Below, piece by piece: positions 32,993-45,287 of a DNA stretch of 64,000 nt. This DNA comes from Mycobacterium szulgai (GTDB lineage: Bacteria > Actinomycetota > Actinomycetes > Mycobacteriales > Mycobacteriaceae): NCBI RefSeq assembly GCF_002116635.1, contig NZ_LQPW01000039.1:1-64000 (forward strand). The letters are read 5' to 3'. Below the pieces are notes generated by a model. That model searched no databases and was not told where the DNA came from. It was given only the letters and a program-made list of their open reading frames with translations. Positions within the stretch are counted from its first letter, which is position 1. The number at the start of each line of letters is the position of its first letter. Made by a program: the position numbers and the translations under genes.

Positions 32993-33513
32993 CTCGCGTT
33001 GTACTGTCCATCGGCTCCAACCTGGGTGACCGCCTGGGCTGGCTACAGTCAGCTGTCGACAGACTCGGCGAGGTCATTGCCGTTTCCCCGGTGTACGAGA
33101 CGGATCCCTGGGGTGGCGTCGAGCAGGGCCCGTTCCTCAACGCGGTGCTGATCGCCGAGGATCCGGCTTGCGACGAGCACGACTGGTTGCGTCGTGCCCA
33201 AGCGGCCGAAGAGGCCGCGGGCCGGGTGCGCGGCGAACGCTGGGGTCCGCGCACTCTCGACGTTGATCTGATCACCTGCCACCGGACGGAACCGGGCGGG
33301 GCCGCGGAAATCATCGCCAGCGACAGCGACCTGACCCTGCCGCATCCCAGGGCCGAGCAGCGAGCGTTCGTCATGCTTCCGTGGCTGGCCGTCGAGCCCG
33401 ACGCCGAACTGACGCTCGCAGGCGGGCCGCGGCCGGTGGCCGAGCTCCTCGCCGAGCTGGACCCGGCCGAACGGGAGGGCGTCCGGTTGTACCCGCAGGT
33501 GCTGGCTAGCTGA
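32989..33513 (+). CDS. folK: Hydroxymethyl-dihydropterin pyrophosphokinase
   Basis: A 174-residue enzyme that transfers pyrophosphate from ATP to hydroxymethyl-dihydropterin. SIGSNLGDR at the N-terminus and the GPRTLDVDLI signature are present. The ATG at 32989 is preceded by GAGGAGGAG and opens with MTRVVLSIGSNLG as in M. tuberculosis. The stop shares a base with the start of the DUF3180 gene. Confidence 0.96.
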   Translation: MTRVVLSIGSNLGDRLGWLQSAVDRLGEVIAVSPVYETDPWGGVEQGPFLNAVLIAEDPACDEHDWLRRAQAAEEAAGRVRGERWGPRTLDVDLITCHRTEPGGAAEIIASDSDLTLPHPRAEQRAFVMLPWLAVEPDAELTLAGGPRPVAELLAELDPAEREGVRLYPQVLAS

Positions 33514-33989
33514 TGGGACCGACTCGAAGACGTGACCTGACGGCCGCGATGATCGGCGCTGCGGTGATCGGCTACCTGCTGGTCGGGCAGCTGTACCGGT
33601 GGTTTCCCCCGATCACGGTGTGGACGGGGATATCACTGCTGGCGGTCGCCATCGCCGAGGCGCTGTGGGGTCGCTACATACGGACCAAGATCAACGAGGG
33701 CGAGATCGGAGACGCGCCGGATTGGCTGCACCCCCTGGCAGTGGCGCGCAGCCTGATCATTGCCAAGGCGTCGGCGTGGGTGGGCGCGCTGGTGCTGGGC
33801 TGGTGGGTCGGGGTGCTCGTGTACTTCTTGCCGCGGCGGTCGTGGCAGCGCGCGGTGGCCGAGGACACGGCCGGCGCGGTGGTAGCGGCCGTCAGCGCGC
33901 TGGCATTGGTGGTTGCCGCGCTTTGGCTGCAACATTGCTGCAAGTCCCCGCCGGATCCCACCGAGCGCGGCGAGGGCGCCGAAACCTAG
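33513..33989 (+). CDS. DUF3180 membrane protein (Rv3605c-like)
   Basis: A 158-residue protein with four hydrophobic segments (~12-28, ~32-50, ~85-110, ~128-148). DUF3180 genes commonly follow folK in actinobacteria, as here (TGATG overlap), but no function is known. A cytoplasmic loop lies between the second and third segments. Confidence 0.9.
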   Translation: MGPTRRRDLTAAMIGAAVIGYLLVGQLYRWFPPITVWTGISLLAVAIAEALWGRYIRTKINEGEIGDAPDWLHPLAVARSLIIAKASAWVGALVLGWWVGVLVYFLPRRSWQRAVAEDTAGAVVAAVSALALVVAALWLQHCCKSPPDPTERGEGAET

Positions 33990-34062
33990 CGAACTCAGCG
34001 GGTCTCCAAACTGGGCAGCAGAATCGCCGGACTAGCGCGACACGCGGAGTGACCTCGCCCGG

Positions 34063-34068
34063 TACAGT
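34063..34068 (+). promoter_or_regulatory. -10 element of a likely leaderless promoter
   Basis: TACAGT ends six bases before the ATG at 34075, and no ribosome-binding site is present. This is the layout of mycobacterial leaderless promoters, so transcription probably begins at or very near the start codon. Confidence 0.5.
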
Positions 34069-34074
34069 CAGGCC

Positions 34075-35355
34075 ATGACCGTTCTGTCCCGCGGCGCCCG
34101 GGTCCGGCGCGGCGGCCGCAGGCCGGGTTGGGTGCTCTTGACGACGTTGCTGGTCCTCGCAATCGGGGCCAGTTCCGCGCTGGTTTTCACCAACCGCGTG
34201 GAACTGCTCAAGCTCGCTGTGATCCTGGCCCTGTGGGCCGCGGTAGCCGGCGCGTTCGTGTCGGTGCTCTACCGCCGGCAAGCTGAAGCCGACCAGGCCA
34301 AGGTGCGCGATCTGAAGCTGGTCTACGACCTTCAGCTGGACCGGGAGATCTCGGCGCGGCGCGAGTACGAACTGACCGTGGAATCTCAGCTGCGCCGCGA
34401 GTTGGCCACCGAGCTGCGCGGTGCGGCCGCCGACGAGGTTGCGGCGCTGCGGGCTGAGCTGTCGTCGCTGCGCACCAGCCTGGAGATCTTGTTCGATGCC
34501 GATCTGCAACACCGCCCGGCCCTCGAGACGGTGGAGAGAGACGGCGCACGTGTCCTGACGGACCGCGGCGCAACCCACACCCAAAACGGGGCCCAGCCTC
34601 CGAGTCGGGAGAACCCGCCGGCGGACTGGGTGTCCAGCGACCGGGTCAACGCGGTCCGACCGGACGACACCGCCGGCCGCCCCGACGAAACCACGATCAT
34701 CGATGTGCCGGAGGAGCCCCTGTTGCCGCCCCGGCAGCCCGCACCGCCGCCCGAGCCGGTCCGGATGGCATATGCGCCGCCACCCCAGCAAGATCCGTTC
34801 TACGAGCCGCGCCACCGGCCCCCAGCGCCACCGCCGCCGCCCCCTCCGGTGGCGGCATCCCAGCCGTCGGGTTGGCAGCCAGTAGCCGCTGAAGGGCAGT
34901 GGTTGCCGCCTGGTACGCCAGGCAGCCACTGGATATCGGCCGACGCCGGGTCGCCCCCACCGCCCCAACCGACCGCCCCGCCGTCGGGCCGGCGGCGGCG
35001 CTACCGGGATGCCGATCCCGACGACGAGGTGGAACCGCAGTTGGGCGACGTCGACCTAAGACCGGAAGGCGCGCCGCAATACGGCGGCCGTCGGTCCCGG
35101 TCTCGCCATTCGTCGGACTACCGCGACTACGGGGTGGCCGGTCTGGGCGGTGTCAGCCCGGCAGCGCCGCGACTGGCGCCACCGCCGCCTCCCGAACCCG
35201 CGCCCCGGCATCGCAGCCCCGAGGAGGCTCCTCAGGTCCCAGACGAGCCAGAGGGACGAACATCACAAACCGGTGGACAATCGGTCGCCGACCTGATGGC
35301 GCGGCTGCAGGTGCAGCCTTCCGGGGGTGGGCGGCGTCGTCGCCGCGATGGGTGA
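34075..35355 (+). CDS. Pro-rich membrane protein (Rv3604c-like)
   Basis: A 426-residue protein. Two adjacent membrane helices occupy ~20-40 and ~42-62, a charged probable coiled coil spans ~65-140, and a long Pro/Ala/Arg-rich disordered tail follows. The tail ends in a conserved-looking patch (SVADLMARLQVQPSGGGRRRRRDG split by Gly). I recognise the layout of Rv3604c but know no function. Low-complexity tails of this kind often serve as scaffolds or phosphorylation platforms in actinobacteria (inference). Confidence 0.85.
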   Translation: MTVLSRGARVRRGGRRPGWVLLTTLLVLAIGASSALVFTNRVELLKLAVILALWAAVAGAFVSVLYRRQAEADQAKVRDLKLVYDLQLDREISARREYELTVESQLRRELATELRGAAADEVAALRAELSSLRTSLEILFDADLQHRPALETVERDGARVLTDRGATHTQNGAQPPSRENPPADWVSSDRVNAVRPDDTAGRPDETTIIDVPEEPLLPPRQPAPPPEPVRMAYAPPPQQDPFYEPRHRPPAPPPPPPPVAASQPSGWQPVAAEGQWLPPGTPGSHWISADAGSPPPPQPTAPPSGRRRRYRDADPDDEVEPQLGDVDLRPEGAPQYGGRRSRSRHSSDYRDYGVAGLGGVSPAAPRLAPPPPPEPAPRHRSPEEAPQVPDEPEGRTSQTGGQSVADLMARLQVQPSGGGRRRRRDG

Positions 35356-35455
35356 GGCTGGGTCCAGCCGCCCAAATCGACTACAGTCTTAGTGACCGTC
35401 CGGTACCCGCGACACGGGACTGGAACGAACGAATAAACATGTGAGGTCGTCTGCG

Positions 35456-36367
35456 ATGGTGCAGTTCGACGGTTTGCGCCCGGCCAGGCTCAAGGTGGGC
35501 ATCGTCTCCGCCGGCCGGGTGGGCACCGCGCTGGGAGTTCTACTGGAGCGCGCCGACCACGTCGTGGTGGCGTGCAGCGCCATTTCGCACGCGTCCGTGC
35601 AGCGGGCGCAGCGCCGCCTGCCCGACACGCCGGTACTACCGCCGCAGGACGTCGCCAGCGGCGCCGAGCTGCTGCTGCTGGCGGTTCCCGACAGCGAGCT
35701 GGCCGGCTTGGTGTCGGGATTGGCGGCGACCTCGGCGGTACGGCCCGGCACGATCGTGGCGCACACGTCCGGCGCCAACGGAATCGGCATACTCGCGCCG
35801 CTGACGCAGCAGGGCTGCATACCGCTGGCCATCCACCCGGCGATGACGTTCACCGGCTCCGACGAGGACATCAGCCGGTTGCCCGACACCTGCTTCGGCA
35901 TCACCGCGGCCGACGAGGTCGGGTATGCGATCGCGCAGTCACTGGTACTGGAGATGGGCGGGGAGCCGTTCAGTGTGCGTGAACAGACCCGCATGCTCTA
36001 CCACGCAGCCCTGGCCCATGCGAGTAACCACCTGGTGACGGTGCTGGCCGACGCTGTCGAGGCATTACGCGCCGCACTGCGCGGTACCGAACTGCTCGGC
36101 CAACAACTCATCGACGACCAGCCCGGCGGCATCGCCGAACGCATTGTGGGACCGCTGGCCCGGGCGGCCCTGGAAAACACGCTGCAGCGCGGCCAGGCTG
36201 CGCTCACCGGGCCGATCGCCCGGGGCGATGCGGCCGCGGTAGCCGGGCACCTGGCCGCACTGGCGAAGGTGGATCCGCAACTGGCACAGGCATACCGGAT
36301 GAACGCGTTGCGGACGGCGCAGCGCGCGCACGCTCCCCAGGACGTCGTCGAGGTATTGGCGCCATGA
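35456..36367 (+). CDS. Rossmann-fold DUF2520-type protein (Rv3603c-like)
   Basis: A 303-residue protein with an N-terminal NAD(P)-binding fold ([19 protein letters not shown]) and an alpha-helical C-terminal DUF2520 domain ([20 protein letters not shown]). It resembles oxidoreductases of the ketopantoate reductase/F420-dependent NADP reductase class. It sits directly before panC (ATGA overlap), so a ketopantoate reductase role in pantothenate synthesis is a reasonable inference but unproven. The ATG at 35456 is preferred over the GTG at 35441. A TACAGT -10-like hexamer lies upstream. Confidence 0.9.
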   Translation: MVQFDGLRPARLKVGIVSAGRVGTALGVLLERADHVVVACSAISHASVQRAQRRLPDTPVLPPQDVASGAELLLLAVPDSELAGLVSGLAATSAVRPGTIVAHTSGANGIGILAPLTQQGCIPLAIHPAMTFTGSDEDISRLPDTCFGITAADEVGYAIAQSLVLEMGGEPFSVREQTRMLYHAALAHASNHLVTVLADAVEALRAALRGTELLGQQLIDDQPGGIAERIVGPLARAALENTLQRGQAALTGPIARGDAAAVAGHLAALAKVDPQLAQAYRMNALRTAQRAHAPQDVVEVLAP

Positions 36368-37305
36368 ACGCGGGGAAGAAGCCGGTATTCAAGCCCGGCG
36401 AGCTCAATGTGTATTCGGCGCCGCGTGACGTCAGTCACGTCACCCGTGCACTGCGCCACACCGGCCGACGGGTGATGTTGGTGCCCACGATGGGCGCTCT
36501 GCACGAGGGTCACATCTCCCTGGTGCGGGCGGCCAAGCGGATCCCCGGCTCGGTGGTCGTGGTTTCGATCTTCGTGAATCCGTTGCAGTTCGGCGCCGGG
36601 GAAGATCTCGACGCCTACCCGCGCACCCTGGACGACGACGTGGCGATGCTGCGAGCCGAAGGGGTCGAGATCGTCTTCGCGCCCAGTGCGGCGGCCATGT
36701 ATCCCGATGGCCTGCGCACCACCGTGCAGCCCGGCCCGTTGGCTGTTGAGCTCGAAGGTGGCTCGCGCCCAACGCATTTCGCCGGGGTACTAACCGTCGT
36801 GCTGAAGCTGTTCCAGATCGTGCGCCCGGATGCGGCGTTCTTCGGCGAGAAGGACTACCAGCAGCTGGTGCTGATCCGGCAGATGGTTGCGGACTTGAAC
36901 GTCGACGTCCAGGTGGTCGGCGTGCCGACCGTCCGGGAAGCTGACGGGCTGGCGTTGTCGTCGCGCAACCGCTACCTCGACCCCACGCAGCGGGAAGTGG
37001 CCGTGGCGCTGTCCGCGGCGCTGACGGCCGGTGCGCATGCCGCGGCGGCCGGTGCCCAGGCCGCGCTGGACGCGGCCCGCGCGGTGCTCGACGCTGCGCC
37101 CGGCGTCTCGGTCGACTACCTGGAGCTGCGCGATCCCGGACTTGGCCCGTTGCAGCCCAACGAATCTGGCCGGCTGCTGGTTGCGGCGAAGGTGGGGACC
37201 ACCAGATTGCTCGACAACGTCGAAATCCAGATCGGAAATATCGCCGGCACCGCTGGGCCGGACGAATCTCGGGCCGAATACGCCCAAACACATTGGAGGA
37301 ACTGA
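36364..37305 (+). CDS. panC: Pantothenate synthetase
   Basis: A 313-residue enzyme that joins pantoate and beta-alanine using ATP. The motifs [36 protein letters not shown] and [10 protein letters not shown] are present. The ATG overlaps the upstream stop, and the stop shares a base with panD, so the three are translated together. Confidence 0.97.
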   Translation: MNAGKKPVFKPGELNVYSAPRDVSHVTRALRHTGRRVMLVPTMGALHEGHISLVRAAKRIPGSVVVVSIFVNPLQFGAGEDLDAYPRTLDDDVAMLRAEGVEIVFAPSAAAMYPDGLRTTVQPGPLAVELEGGSRPTHFAGVLTVVLKLFQIVRPDAAFFGEKDYQQLVLIRQMVADLNVDVQVVGVPTVREADGLALSSRNRYLDPTQREVAVALSAALTAGAHAAAAGAQAALDAARAVLDAAPGVSVDYLELRDPGLGPLQPNESGRLLVAAKVGTTRLLDNVEIQIGNIAGTAGPDESRAEYAQTHWRN

Positions 37306-37736
37306 TGTTACGGACGATGCTCAAGTCGAAGATACACCGCGCCACCGTCACCCACGCCGACCTGCACTACGTAGGCTCGGTAACGATCGACGCTGACTTG
37401 ATGGAGGCTGCCGACCTGCTCGAGGGAGAGCAGGTGACGATCGTCGACATCGACAACGGTGCCCGCCTGGTCACCTACGCCATCACCGGCGAACGGGGCA
37501 GCGGTGTGATCGGAATCAATGGTGCCGCAGCACATCTCGTCCACCCCGGTGACCTGGTCATCCTCATCGCCTACGGGACCATGGAGGACGCCGAAGCCCG
37601 CGCCTACCGCCCACGCGTCGTGTTCGTCGACGCCGACAACAAGCAGATCGACCTGGGCCACGATCCGGCCTTCGTGCCCGATGGCGTCCCAGCCAGTATG
37701 GGGGAGCTGCTAGACCCCCGGATCGGTGTGCGGTAA
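37305..37736 (+). CDS. panD: Aspartate 1-decarboxylase
   Basis: A 143-residue proenzyme that makes beta-alanine from aspartate. It self-cleaves between Gly24 and Ser25 (HYVGSVTI) to form the pyruvoyl group. The ATG at 37305 follows TTGGAGGAAC and overlaps the panC stop. In M. tuberculosis the C-terminus is where pyrazinamide-resistance changes occur; here it reads LLDPRIGVR. Confidence 0.97.
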   Translation: MLRTMLKSKIHRATVTHADLHYVGSVTIDADLMEAADLLEGEQVTIVDIDNGARLVTYAITGERGSGVIGINGAAAHLVHPGDLVILIAYGTMEDAEARAYRPRVVFVDADNKQIDLGHDPAFVPDGVPASMGELLDPRIGVR

Positions 37737-37738
37737 CC

Positions 37739-38557
37739 GTGCTGCTGGCGATCGACGTCCGCAACACCCACACCGTCGTCGGCCTGATATCCGGAGCTAA
37801 AGACTACGCAAAAGTAGTGCAGCAGTGGCGGATTCGCACCGAATCCGAAGTCACCGCCGACGAACTGGCCCTGACCATTGACGGATTGATCGGCGAGGAT
37901 TCCGAGCGGCTTACCGGTGCCGTCGGACTGTCCACCGTTCCATCGGTGCTGCACGAGGTGCGGATCATGCTCGACCAGTACTGGCCTTCGGTGCCGCATG
38001 TGCTGATCGAGCCCGGTGTACGCACCGGGATTCCACTGCTGGTGGACAATCCCAAAGAAGTGGGTGCCGACCGGATCGTGAACTGCCTGGCGGCCTTTCA
38101 CAAGTACCAAAAGGCCGCCGTGGTGGTCGATTTCGGCTCGTCGATCTGCGTGGATGTGGTGTCGGCCAAGGGTGAATTTCTCGGCGGCGCCATCGCGCCC
38201 GGTGTCCAAGTTTCGTCGGACGCGGCGGCCGCCCGCTCGGCCGCGCTGCGCCGCGTCGAATTGTCCCGCCCCCGTTCGGTGGTCGGCAAGAACACCGTGG
38301 AATGCATGCAAGCCGGCGCGGTGTTCGGATTCGCCGGGCTGGTCGACGGTTTGGTCGGCCGGATCCGCGAGGACGTCAAGGGATTCTCCGGTGGCGACGA
38401 CGTGGCCGTCGTGGCGACCGGCCACACCGCGCCGCTGTTGTTGCCCGAACTGCACACCGTCGACCACTTCGACCAGCACCTGACCCTGCACGGTCTGCGG
38501 CTGGTCTTCGAACGTAATCAGGAAGCACAGCGCGGACGGCTGAAGTCCGCGCGCTAA
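37739..38557 (+). CDS. coaX: Type III pantothenate kinase homologue
   Basis: A 272-residue ASKHA-fold protein. The ATP-binding loop is [14 protein letters not shown], the catalytic region contains [15 protein letters not shown], and [11 protein letters not shown] and [11 protein letters not shown] follow. It should phosphorylate pantothenate to start CoA synthesis, although in M. tuberculosis CoaA is the main kinase. The first motif has Asp-x-Arg-Asn-Thr where many family members have Asp-x-Gly-Asn-Thr, which may affect activity. It starts at a GTG two bases after panD. Confidence 0.93.
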   Translation: MLLAIDVRNTHTVVGLISGAKDYAKVVQQWRIRTESEVTADELALTIDGLIGEDSERLTGAVGLSTVPSVLHEVRIMLDQYWPSVPHVLIEPGVRTGIPLLVDNPKEVGADRIVNCLAAFHKYQKAAVVVDFGSSICVDVVSAKGEFLGGAIAPGVQVSSDAAAARSAALRRVELSRPRSVVGKNTVECMQAGAVFGFAGLVDGLVGRIREDVKGFSGGDDVAVVATGHTAPLLLPELHTVDHFDQHLTLHGLRLVFERNQEAQRGRLKSAR

Positions 38558-38567
38558 CGCTGTCATT

Positions 38568-38585
38568 TAAGCTGGCACGTCGTGA
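38568..38585 (+). promoter_or_regulatory. 18-nt start element of lysS, identical to that of cysS
   Basis: TAAGCTGGCACGTCGTGA runs from a TAAGCT -10-like hexamer through the lysS GTG start. The same 18 bases occur at 57113-57130 across the cysS GTG start. No ribosome-binding site is present, so this is probably a leaderless promoter. Its exact sharing by two aminoacyl-tRNA synthetase genes suggests common control. Confidence 0.6.
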
Positions 38586-40093
38586 GTGCCGCTGACCCAG
38601 CCCGATCCGAGGAGCTTCCTGAGCAGTTCCGGATTCGCCGGGACAAGCGCGCTCGGCTGTTGGCCGACGGGCACGAGGCTTATCCGGTCGAGGTGCAGCG
38701 CACCCATACCCTGGCCGAGGTCCGCGCCGCCCACCCCGATCTGGCGATCGACGAGGCGACCGATGACATCGTCGGGGTGGCCGGCCGGGTGGTGTTCGCC
38801 CGCAACACCGGAAAGCTGTGCTTTGCGACGCTGCAGGACGGCGACGGGACCCAGCTGCAGGCGATGATCAGCCTGGACAAGGTGGGCCAGCAGGCCCTGG
38901 ACGCATGGAAGGCCGACGTCGATATCGGCGACATCGTCTACGTGCACGGTGCGGTGATCAATTCTCGCCGCGGGGAGCTATCTGTGCTGGCTGATTCCTG
39001 GCGGATGACAGCCAAGTCGCTGCGGCCGCTGCCCGTCGCACACAAGGACATGAGCGAGGAAGCGCGGGTTCGGCAACGCTACGTCGACCTGATCGTGCGC
39101 CCGCAGGCGCGCAATGTGGCCCGGCAACGGATCGCGGTTATTCGCGCGATCCGCAATGGCCTGGAAAGGCGCGGGTTCCTCGAAGTCGAGACGCCGATCT
39201 TGCAGACGCTGGCCGGTGGCGCCGCGGCCCGGCCGTTCGTCACCCATTCGAATGCGCTCGACATCGATCTCTACCTGCGCATCGCGCCGGAACTGTTCCT
39301 GAAGCGATGCATCGTCGGTGGATTCGACAAGGTCTTCGAACTAAATCGCGTGTTCCGAAACGAAGGCGCCGATTCAACGCATTCTCCAGAATTTTCCATG
39401 CTGGAGACCTACCAGACCTACGGAACGTATGAAGATTCTGCAGTCGTCACGCGCGAACTTATTCAAGAGGTAGCCGACGAGGCGATCGGGACCAGACAAC
39501 TGCCGATGCCCGATGGCAGTGTCTACGACATCGACGGAGAATGGGCGACTATACAAATGTACCCGTCACTGTCATCGGCGCTTGGTGAAGAGATCACACC
39601 GGACACATCGTTCCAGCGCTTAAGTGCCATAGCAGATCGACTGGGTGTAGAGATTCCGGACAACCGTGGTGTTGGTCACGGCAAACTCGTTGAGGAACTC
39701 TGGGAGCACTCAGTGGGCAAGAGCTTGACCGTGCCGACATTTGTCAAGGATTTTCCGGTTGAGACAACTCCATTGACCCGGCAGCACCGCAGTATCGCCG
39801 GTGTGACCGAGAAGTGGGACCTCTACCTGCACGGAGTCGAACTGGCAACCGGATACTCGGAATTAAACGATCCCGTCGTGCAACGGGATAGATTCGCAGA
39901 TCAGGCTCTCGCGGCAGCCGCTGGGGATGACGAGGCGATGTTACTTGACGAAGATTTTCTCGCCGCTCTCGAGTACGGGATGCCGCCATGCACGGGAACT
40001 GGAATGGGTATCGATCGGTTGTTGATGTCTTTGACTGGTCTGTCAATTAGGGAGACAGTTTTGTTCCCGATTGTTCGGCCACACTCGAACTGA
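38582..40093 (+). CDS. lysS: Lysyl-tRNA synthetase (class II)
   Basis: A 503-residue enzyme that charges tRNA-Lys. An OB-fold anticodon-binding domain (~50-150) precedes the class II core, with motif 2 in [19 protein letters not shown] and motif 3 in [11 protein letters not shown]. The start is a GTG. From about 39320 to the stop the base composition changes: a hand count of 660 bases from 39361 gives about 56% GC, against about 67% in four sampled lines upstream, with many A/T-ending codons. The protein remains well conserved. This suggests recombination or special selection on the 3' half. Confidence 0.96.
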   Translation: MSAADPARSEELPEQFRIRRDKRARLLADGHEAYPVEVQRTHTLAEVRAAHPDLAIDEATDDIVGVAGRVVFARNTGKLCFATLQDGDGTQLQAMISLDKVGQQALDAWKADVDIGDIVYVHGAVINSRRGELSVLADSWRMTAKSLRPLPVAHKDMSEEARVRQRYVDLIVRPQARNVARQRIAVIRAIRNGLERRGFLEVETPILQTLAGGAAARPFVTHSNALDIDLYLRIAPELFLKRCIVGGFDKVFELNRVFRNEGADSTHSPEFSMLETYQTYGTYEDSAVVTRELIQEVADEAIGTRQLPMPDGSVYDIDGEWATIQMYPSLSSALGEEITPDTSFQRLSAIADRLGVEIPDNRGVGHGKLVEELWEHSVGKSLTVPTFVKDFPVETTPLTRQHRSIAGVTEKWDLYLHGVELATGYSELNDPVVQRDRFADQALAAAAGDDEAMLLDEDFLAALEYGMPPCTGTGMGIDRLLMSLTGLSIRETVLFPIVRPHSN

Positions 40094-40207
40094 ACTCTCC
40101 CGTGTTGTGTCGGATTGTGCATTTTGCGTTCCTATGGCAGATTAGTCACCGGGGAGTCATCCAAACTGGACAGTAACTGCACAGGAAGAAACGCGAGGGT
40201 AAGCCAC

Positions 40208-40546
40208 ATGGCGAAGAAAGTAACCGTCACCTTGGTCGATGATTTCGACGGTGCCGGCGCCGCTGACGAAACGGTCGAATTCGGGCTTGACGGGGTGACC
40301 TATGAGATTGACCTTTCTTCCAAGAATGCCGCGAAACTGCGCGGCGACTTGAAGCAATGGGTGGCTGCGGGCCGCCGTGTTGGCGGTCGCCGGCGCGGGC
40401 GTTCCGGCTCGGGCCGCGGCCGCGGTGCAATCGACCGCGAGCAGAGTGCCGCGATCCGGGAATGGGCCCGCCGCAACGGGCACAACGTGTCGACTCGCGG
40501 CCGCATCCCGGCAGACGTGATCGACGCATTCCACGCGGCAACCTAG
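40208..40546 (+). CDS. lsr2: Nucleoid-associated silencing protein Lsr2
   Basis: A 112-residue H-NS-like protein that coats AT-rich DNA and silences acquired genes. The N-terminal oligomerisation part begins [15 protein letters not shown], a basic linker follows ([14 protein letters not shown]), and the C-terminal DNA-binding domain carries the RGR hook in [10 protein letters not shown]. The 114 bases upstream are AT-rich and continue the low-GC tract of lysS, a plausible self-binding site. A strong hairpin follows the gene. Confidence 0.97.
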   Translation: MAKKVTVTLVDDFDGAGAADETVEFGLDGVTYEIDLSSKNAAKLRGDLKQWVAAGRRVGGRRRGRSGSGRGRGAIDREQSAAIREWARRNGHNVSTRGRIPADVIDAFHAAT

Positions 40547-40601
40547 CCGCACCACACTCTATGGTCGCGACCCGCTTCGCCGCATTGCGATCTGGTCTTT
40601 T

Positions 40602-40636
40602 ATCCGGCGCCCAGGCATTCAGCCTGGGCGCCGGAT
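40602..40636 (+). terminator. Intrinsic terminator-like hairpin after lsr2
   Basis: ATCCGGCGCCCAGGC (40602-40616) pairs perfectly over 15 bases with the downstream arm at 40622-40636, around an ATTCA loop. It is followed by TTATGTTTTCG, a weak T-tract. It lies 55 bases after the lsr2 stop and before the clpC1 leader, so it should separate the two transcripts. Confidence 0.75.
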
Positions 40637-40873
40637 TTATGTTTTCGCTCCAGGCGAACTGAACGCCCGTCATTGCGGGAAACGCGCCGGTGTTTTTCCT
40701 CGTTAACCTGTTGCGTCGGTAAGCGGGCTGAGACCGCAAGGTTATGAACCCTGGCAGGCCGACCATTACAGTGGACTGCAGGTACGCAGTTCCGGCCCCT
40801 AGGGACCGGCGAGGCTGCTTAAAGGCCGCTAGAAAGGTACGTACCGATGTTGAGGGAGAGCAGGTAGCGACCG
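40637..40873 (+). promoter_or_regulatory. clpC1 leader region with mini-ORF
   Basis: No larger gene is seen. A perfect palindrome GGTACGTACC lies at 40836-40845. It is followed by a six-codon ORF at 40847-40867 (MLRESR, then TAG) that ends six bases before the clpC1 ATG. ACCGATGTT occurs both at the mini-ORF start and at the clpC1 start. The region around 40715-40830 could fold, but I cannot assign it to a riboswitch class. Regulators such as ClgR are known to act on clpC1; no site is confirmed here. Confidence 0.4.
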
Positions 40874-43411
<2,538 letters not shown>

Positions 43412-43450
43412 CCGTTCGAGCTGCATATTCATGAATTAGGCAATATGCGC

Positions 43451-43496
43451 TGGGCAACATCTTTCGCGACAGTCCTGACGTCGCGAAAGGTGCCCA
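43451..43496 (+). promoter_or_regulatory. Hairpin enclosing the ribosome-binding site of a PE_PGRS gene
   Basis: CTTTCGCGAC (43461-43470) pairs with GTCGCGAAAG (43480-43489) over ten bases, around a nine-base loop. Outside it, TGGGCA (43451-43456) pairs with TGCCCA (43491-43496), which ends at the base before the ATG. The GAAAGG ribosome-binding site at 43485-43490 lies in the 3' arm, so the folded RNA should block translation. It could also be a DNA operator. Confidence 0.6.
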
Positions 43497-45193
43497 ATGT
43501 CGTACGTGGTGGCGGCTCCAGAGTTCCTTTCGGCTGCAGCCACGGACCTCGCCAACATCGGTTCGAGCATCAGCGCCGCCAACGCGGCGGCCCTCGCTCC
43601 GACCAGTGGGGTCCTGGCCGCCGGCGCCGACGAGGTGTCGGCCGCCCTGGCGGCATTGTTCGGCTCGCACGCGCACGCATACCAAGCGCTGAGCGCGCAA
43701 GTAGCTGAGTTCCACGCTCAGTTCGTGCAGACGATGACCGCGGGTGCCGGCGCCTACGCCACCGCCGAGGCCACGAATGTCCAGCAGGCGCTGCTGGGTG
43801 CGATCAATGCCCCTACCGAGCTGCTGTTGGGCCGGCCCTTGATCGGTGACGGCGCCAATGGCACCATGCCCGGCCAGAACGGCGGCGCCGGCGGGATCCT
43901 CTACGGCAACGGCGGTAACGGCGCCCCCGGCATCAATAGCGGTCAGGCGGGCGGAAGCGGTGGAGCCGCCGGGTTGTGGGGCAACGGTGGCAACGGCGCG
44001 GCCGGTGGCGCCGGCGGCAACGGTGGTGGTGGCGGCGCGGGCGGCTTCCTGCGTGGCAATGGCGGCATCGGCGGCAACGGCGGCACCGCGATCACGCCGG
44101 GCACCAACGGCGGTAGCGGCGGGGCGGGCGGCAACGCCTGGCTGTGGGGCAACGGCGGGGCAGGCGGACTGGGCGCTAACGCTGCTGCCGGTGCGCCGGG
44201 AGTCAATCCGACGTCGGCTACCACCTTCACTCAGGCGCCCAGTGGTGGCACCGACGGGACCACCGGTGCTGGAATCCCGGGGCAAGACGGTAACCAATTC
44301 GGCCAGATCGGTGGCAACGGCGGCAACGCCGGTGGTATCGGAAGCCCCGGCAATCTGTCCTTTTCGCCTGCCACCGGGGGCACCGGCGGAACCGGTGGTA
44401 CCGGTGGCCCCGGTGCCCCGGGAGCACCGGCGGCGCGGTTTATTCCTATAGCCCGAGTACCGGCGGAGCCGGTGGGACCGGCGGAGCCGGTGGCCCGGGC
44501 GGTGCGGGCGGCACCGGCGGCGCCGGTGGCATCGCGGAGGCTAACGCCGGCCAGGGTGGTCACGGTGGTACCGGTGGGGTCGGTGGGATCGGTGCGACAG
44601 GCGGCACGGGCGGTGTCGGCGGCCAGGGCATTCACCTTGCGGGCAGCACCGCCGGCGGCAACGGCGGTGACGGCGGTGCCGGCGGGGTCGGCGCCGCGGG
44701 TGGTGCCGGCGGATCGGGCGGCAACGGCGGTGCGGGTGGCCGGGGTGGCTTCCTGTTCGGCGACGGCGGGGCGGGCGGCGGCGCAGGCAACGGCGCGATC
44801 GGTGGCGACGGTGCCATGGGCGGCATGGGCGGCCTGGGCGGTGCTGGCGGCTCCGCAAATGGGAGCAGTGCTGACGGCGGCGGGGGTGGTGGCAATGGCG
44901 GAAACGGCGGCGCCGGTGGCGACGGAGGCCAGGGTGGTGCCGGCGGTAATGGCGGTATCGGCGGAGCCGGCGGTGCTAGCGGCCTGCTGGGCGGTCACGC
45001 GGGCAGTTTCGGCAGCGGTGGCATAGGCGCACTCGGCGGCGCAGGTGGCGGGTACGGCGACGGCGGGACCGGCGGCGACGGTGGCAACGGATCGGGTGGA
45101 CCGGGTGCCGTCAACGGCAATAGCGGCGGCCAGGGCAGCCACGGTAATCTAGGCGCCCCGGGCGCGGCAGGAGTCGACGGCCGTGGAGCCTGA
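43497..45193 (+). pseudogene. PE_PGRS gene with a frameshift in the PGRS region (PE_PGRS59 position)
   Basis: The ATG at 43497 opens a PE domain ([20 protein letters not shown], YxxxE signal YATAE) and linker [10 protein letters not shown]. Gly-rich PGRS repeats run to about 44420. The first frame then becomes Ala/Val/Arg/Pro-rich and stops at 45026. The Gly-Gly-Ala repeat pattern resumes in the frame one base earlier (about 44426 onward, [14 protein letters not shown]) and ends at 45193. One missing base near 44403-44430 would explain this. The corrected product would have about 565 residues. It may be a real mutation, a phase change or a sequencing error. The gene lies between clpC1 and cbtB. 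Confidence 0.82.
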
Positions 45194-45287
45194 TCCGGTT
45201 GACCGCCACATCGACCTCCGCTAAACCGGCGTCTACACTGACGGTCGTTGTCGACTAGCGGCGGAAACACCCCAGAAGGAGTGGACT

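Noticed and set aside
40700..40770. TPP-like riboswitch in the clpC1 leader (CTGAGA followed by AACCCTGG)
   Set aside because: The conserved GGATAATGCC-type element and closing stem are missing, and clpC1 has no thiamine link.
43860..45190. CRISPR array or tandem DNA repeat in Gly-rich genes
   Set aside because: The repetition is codon-level PGRS repeat without fixed repeat length or unique spacers.
45194..45287. Cobalamin riboswitch upstream of cbtB
   Set aside because: The gap is only 94 bases, too short for a B12 aptamer, and no B12-box sequence is seen.
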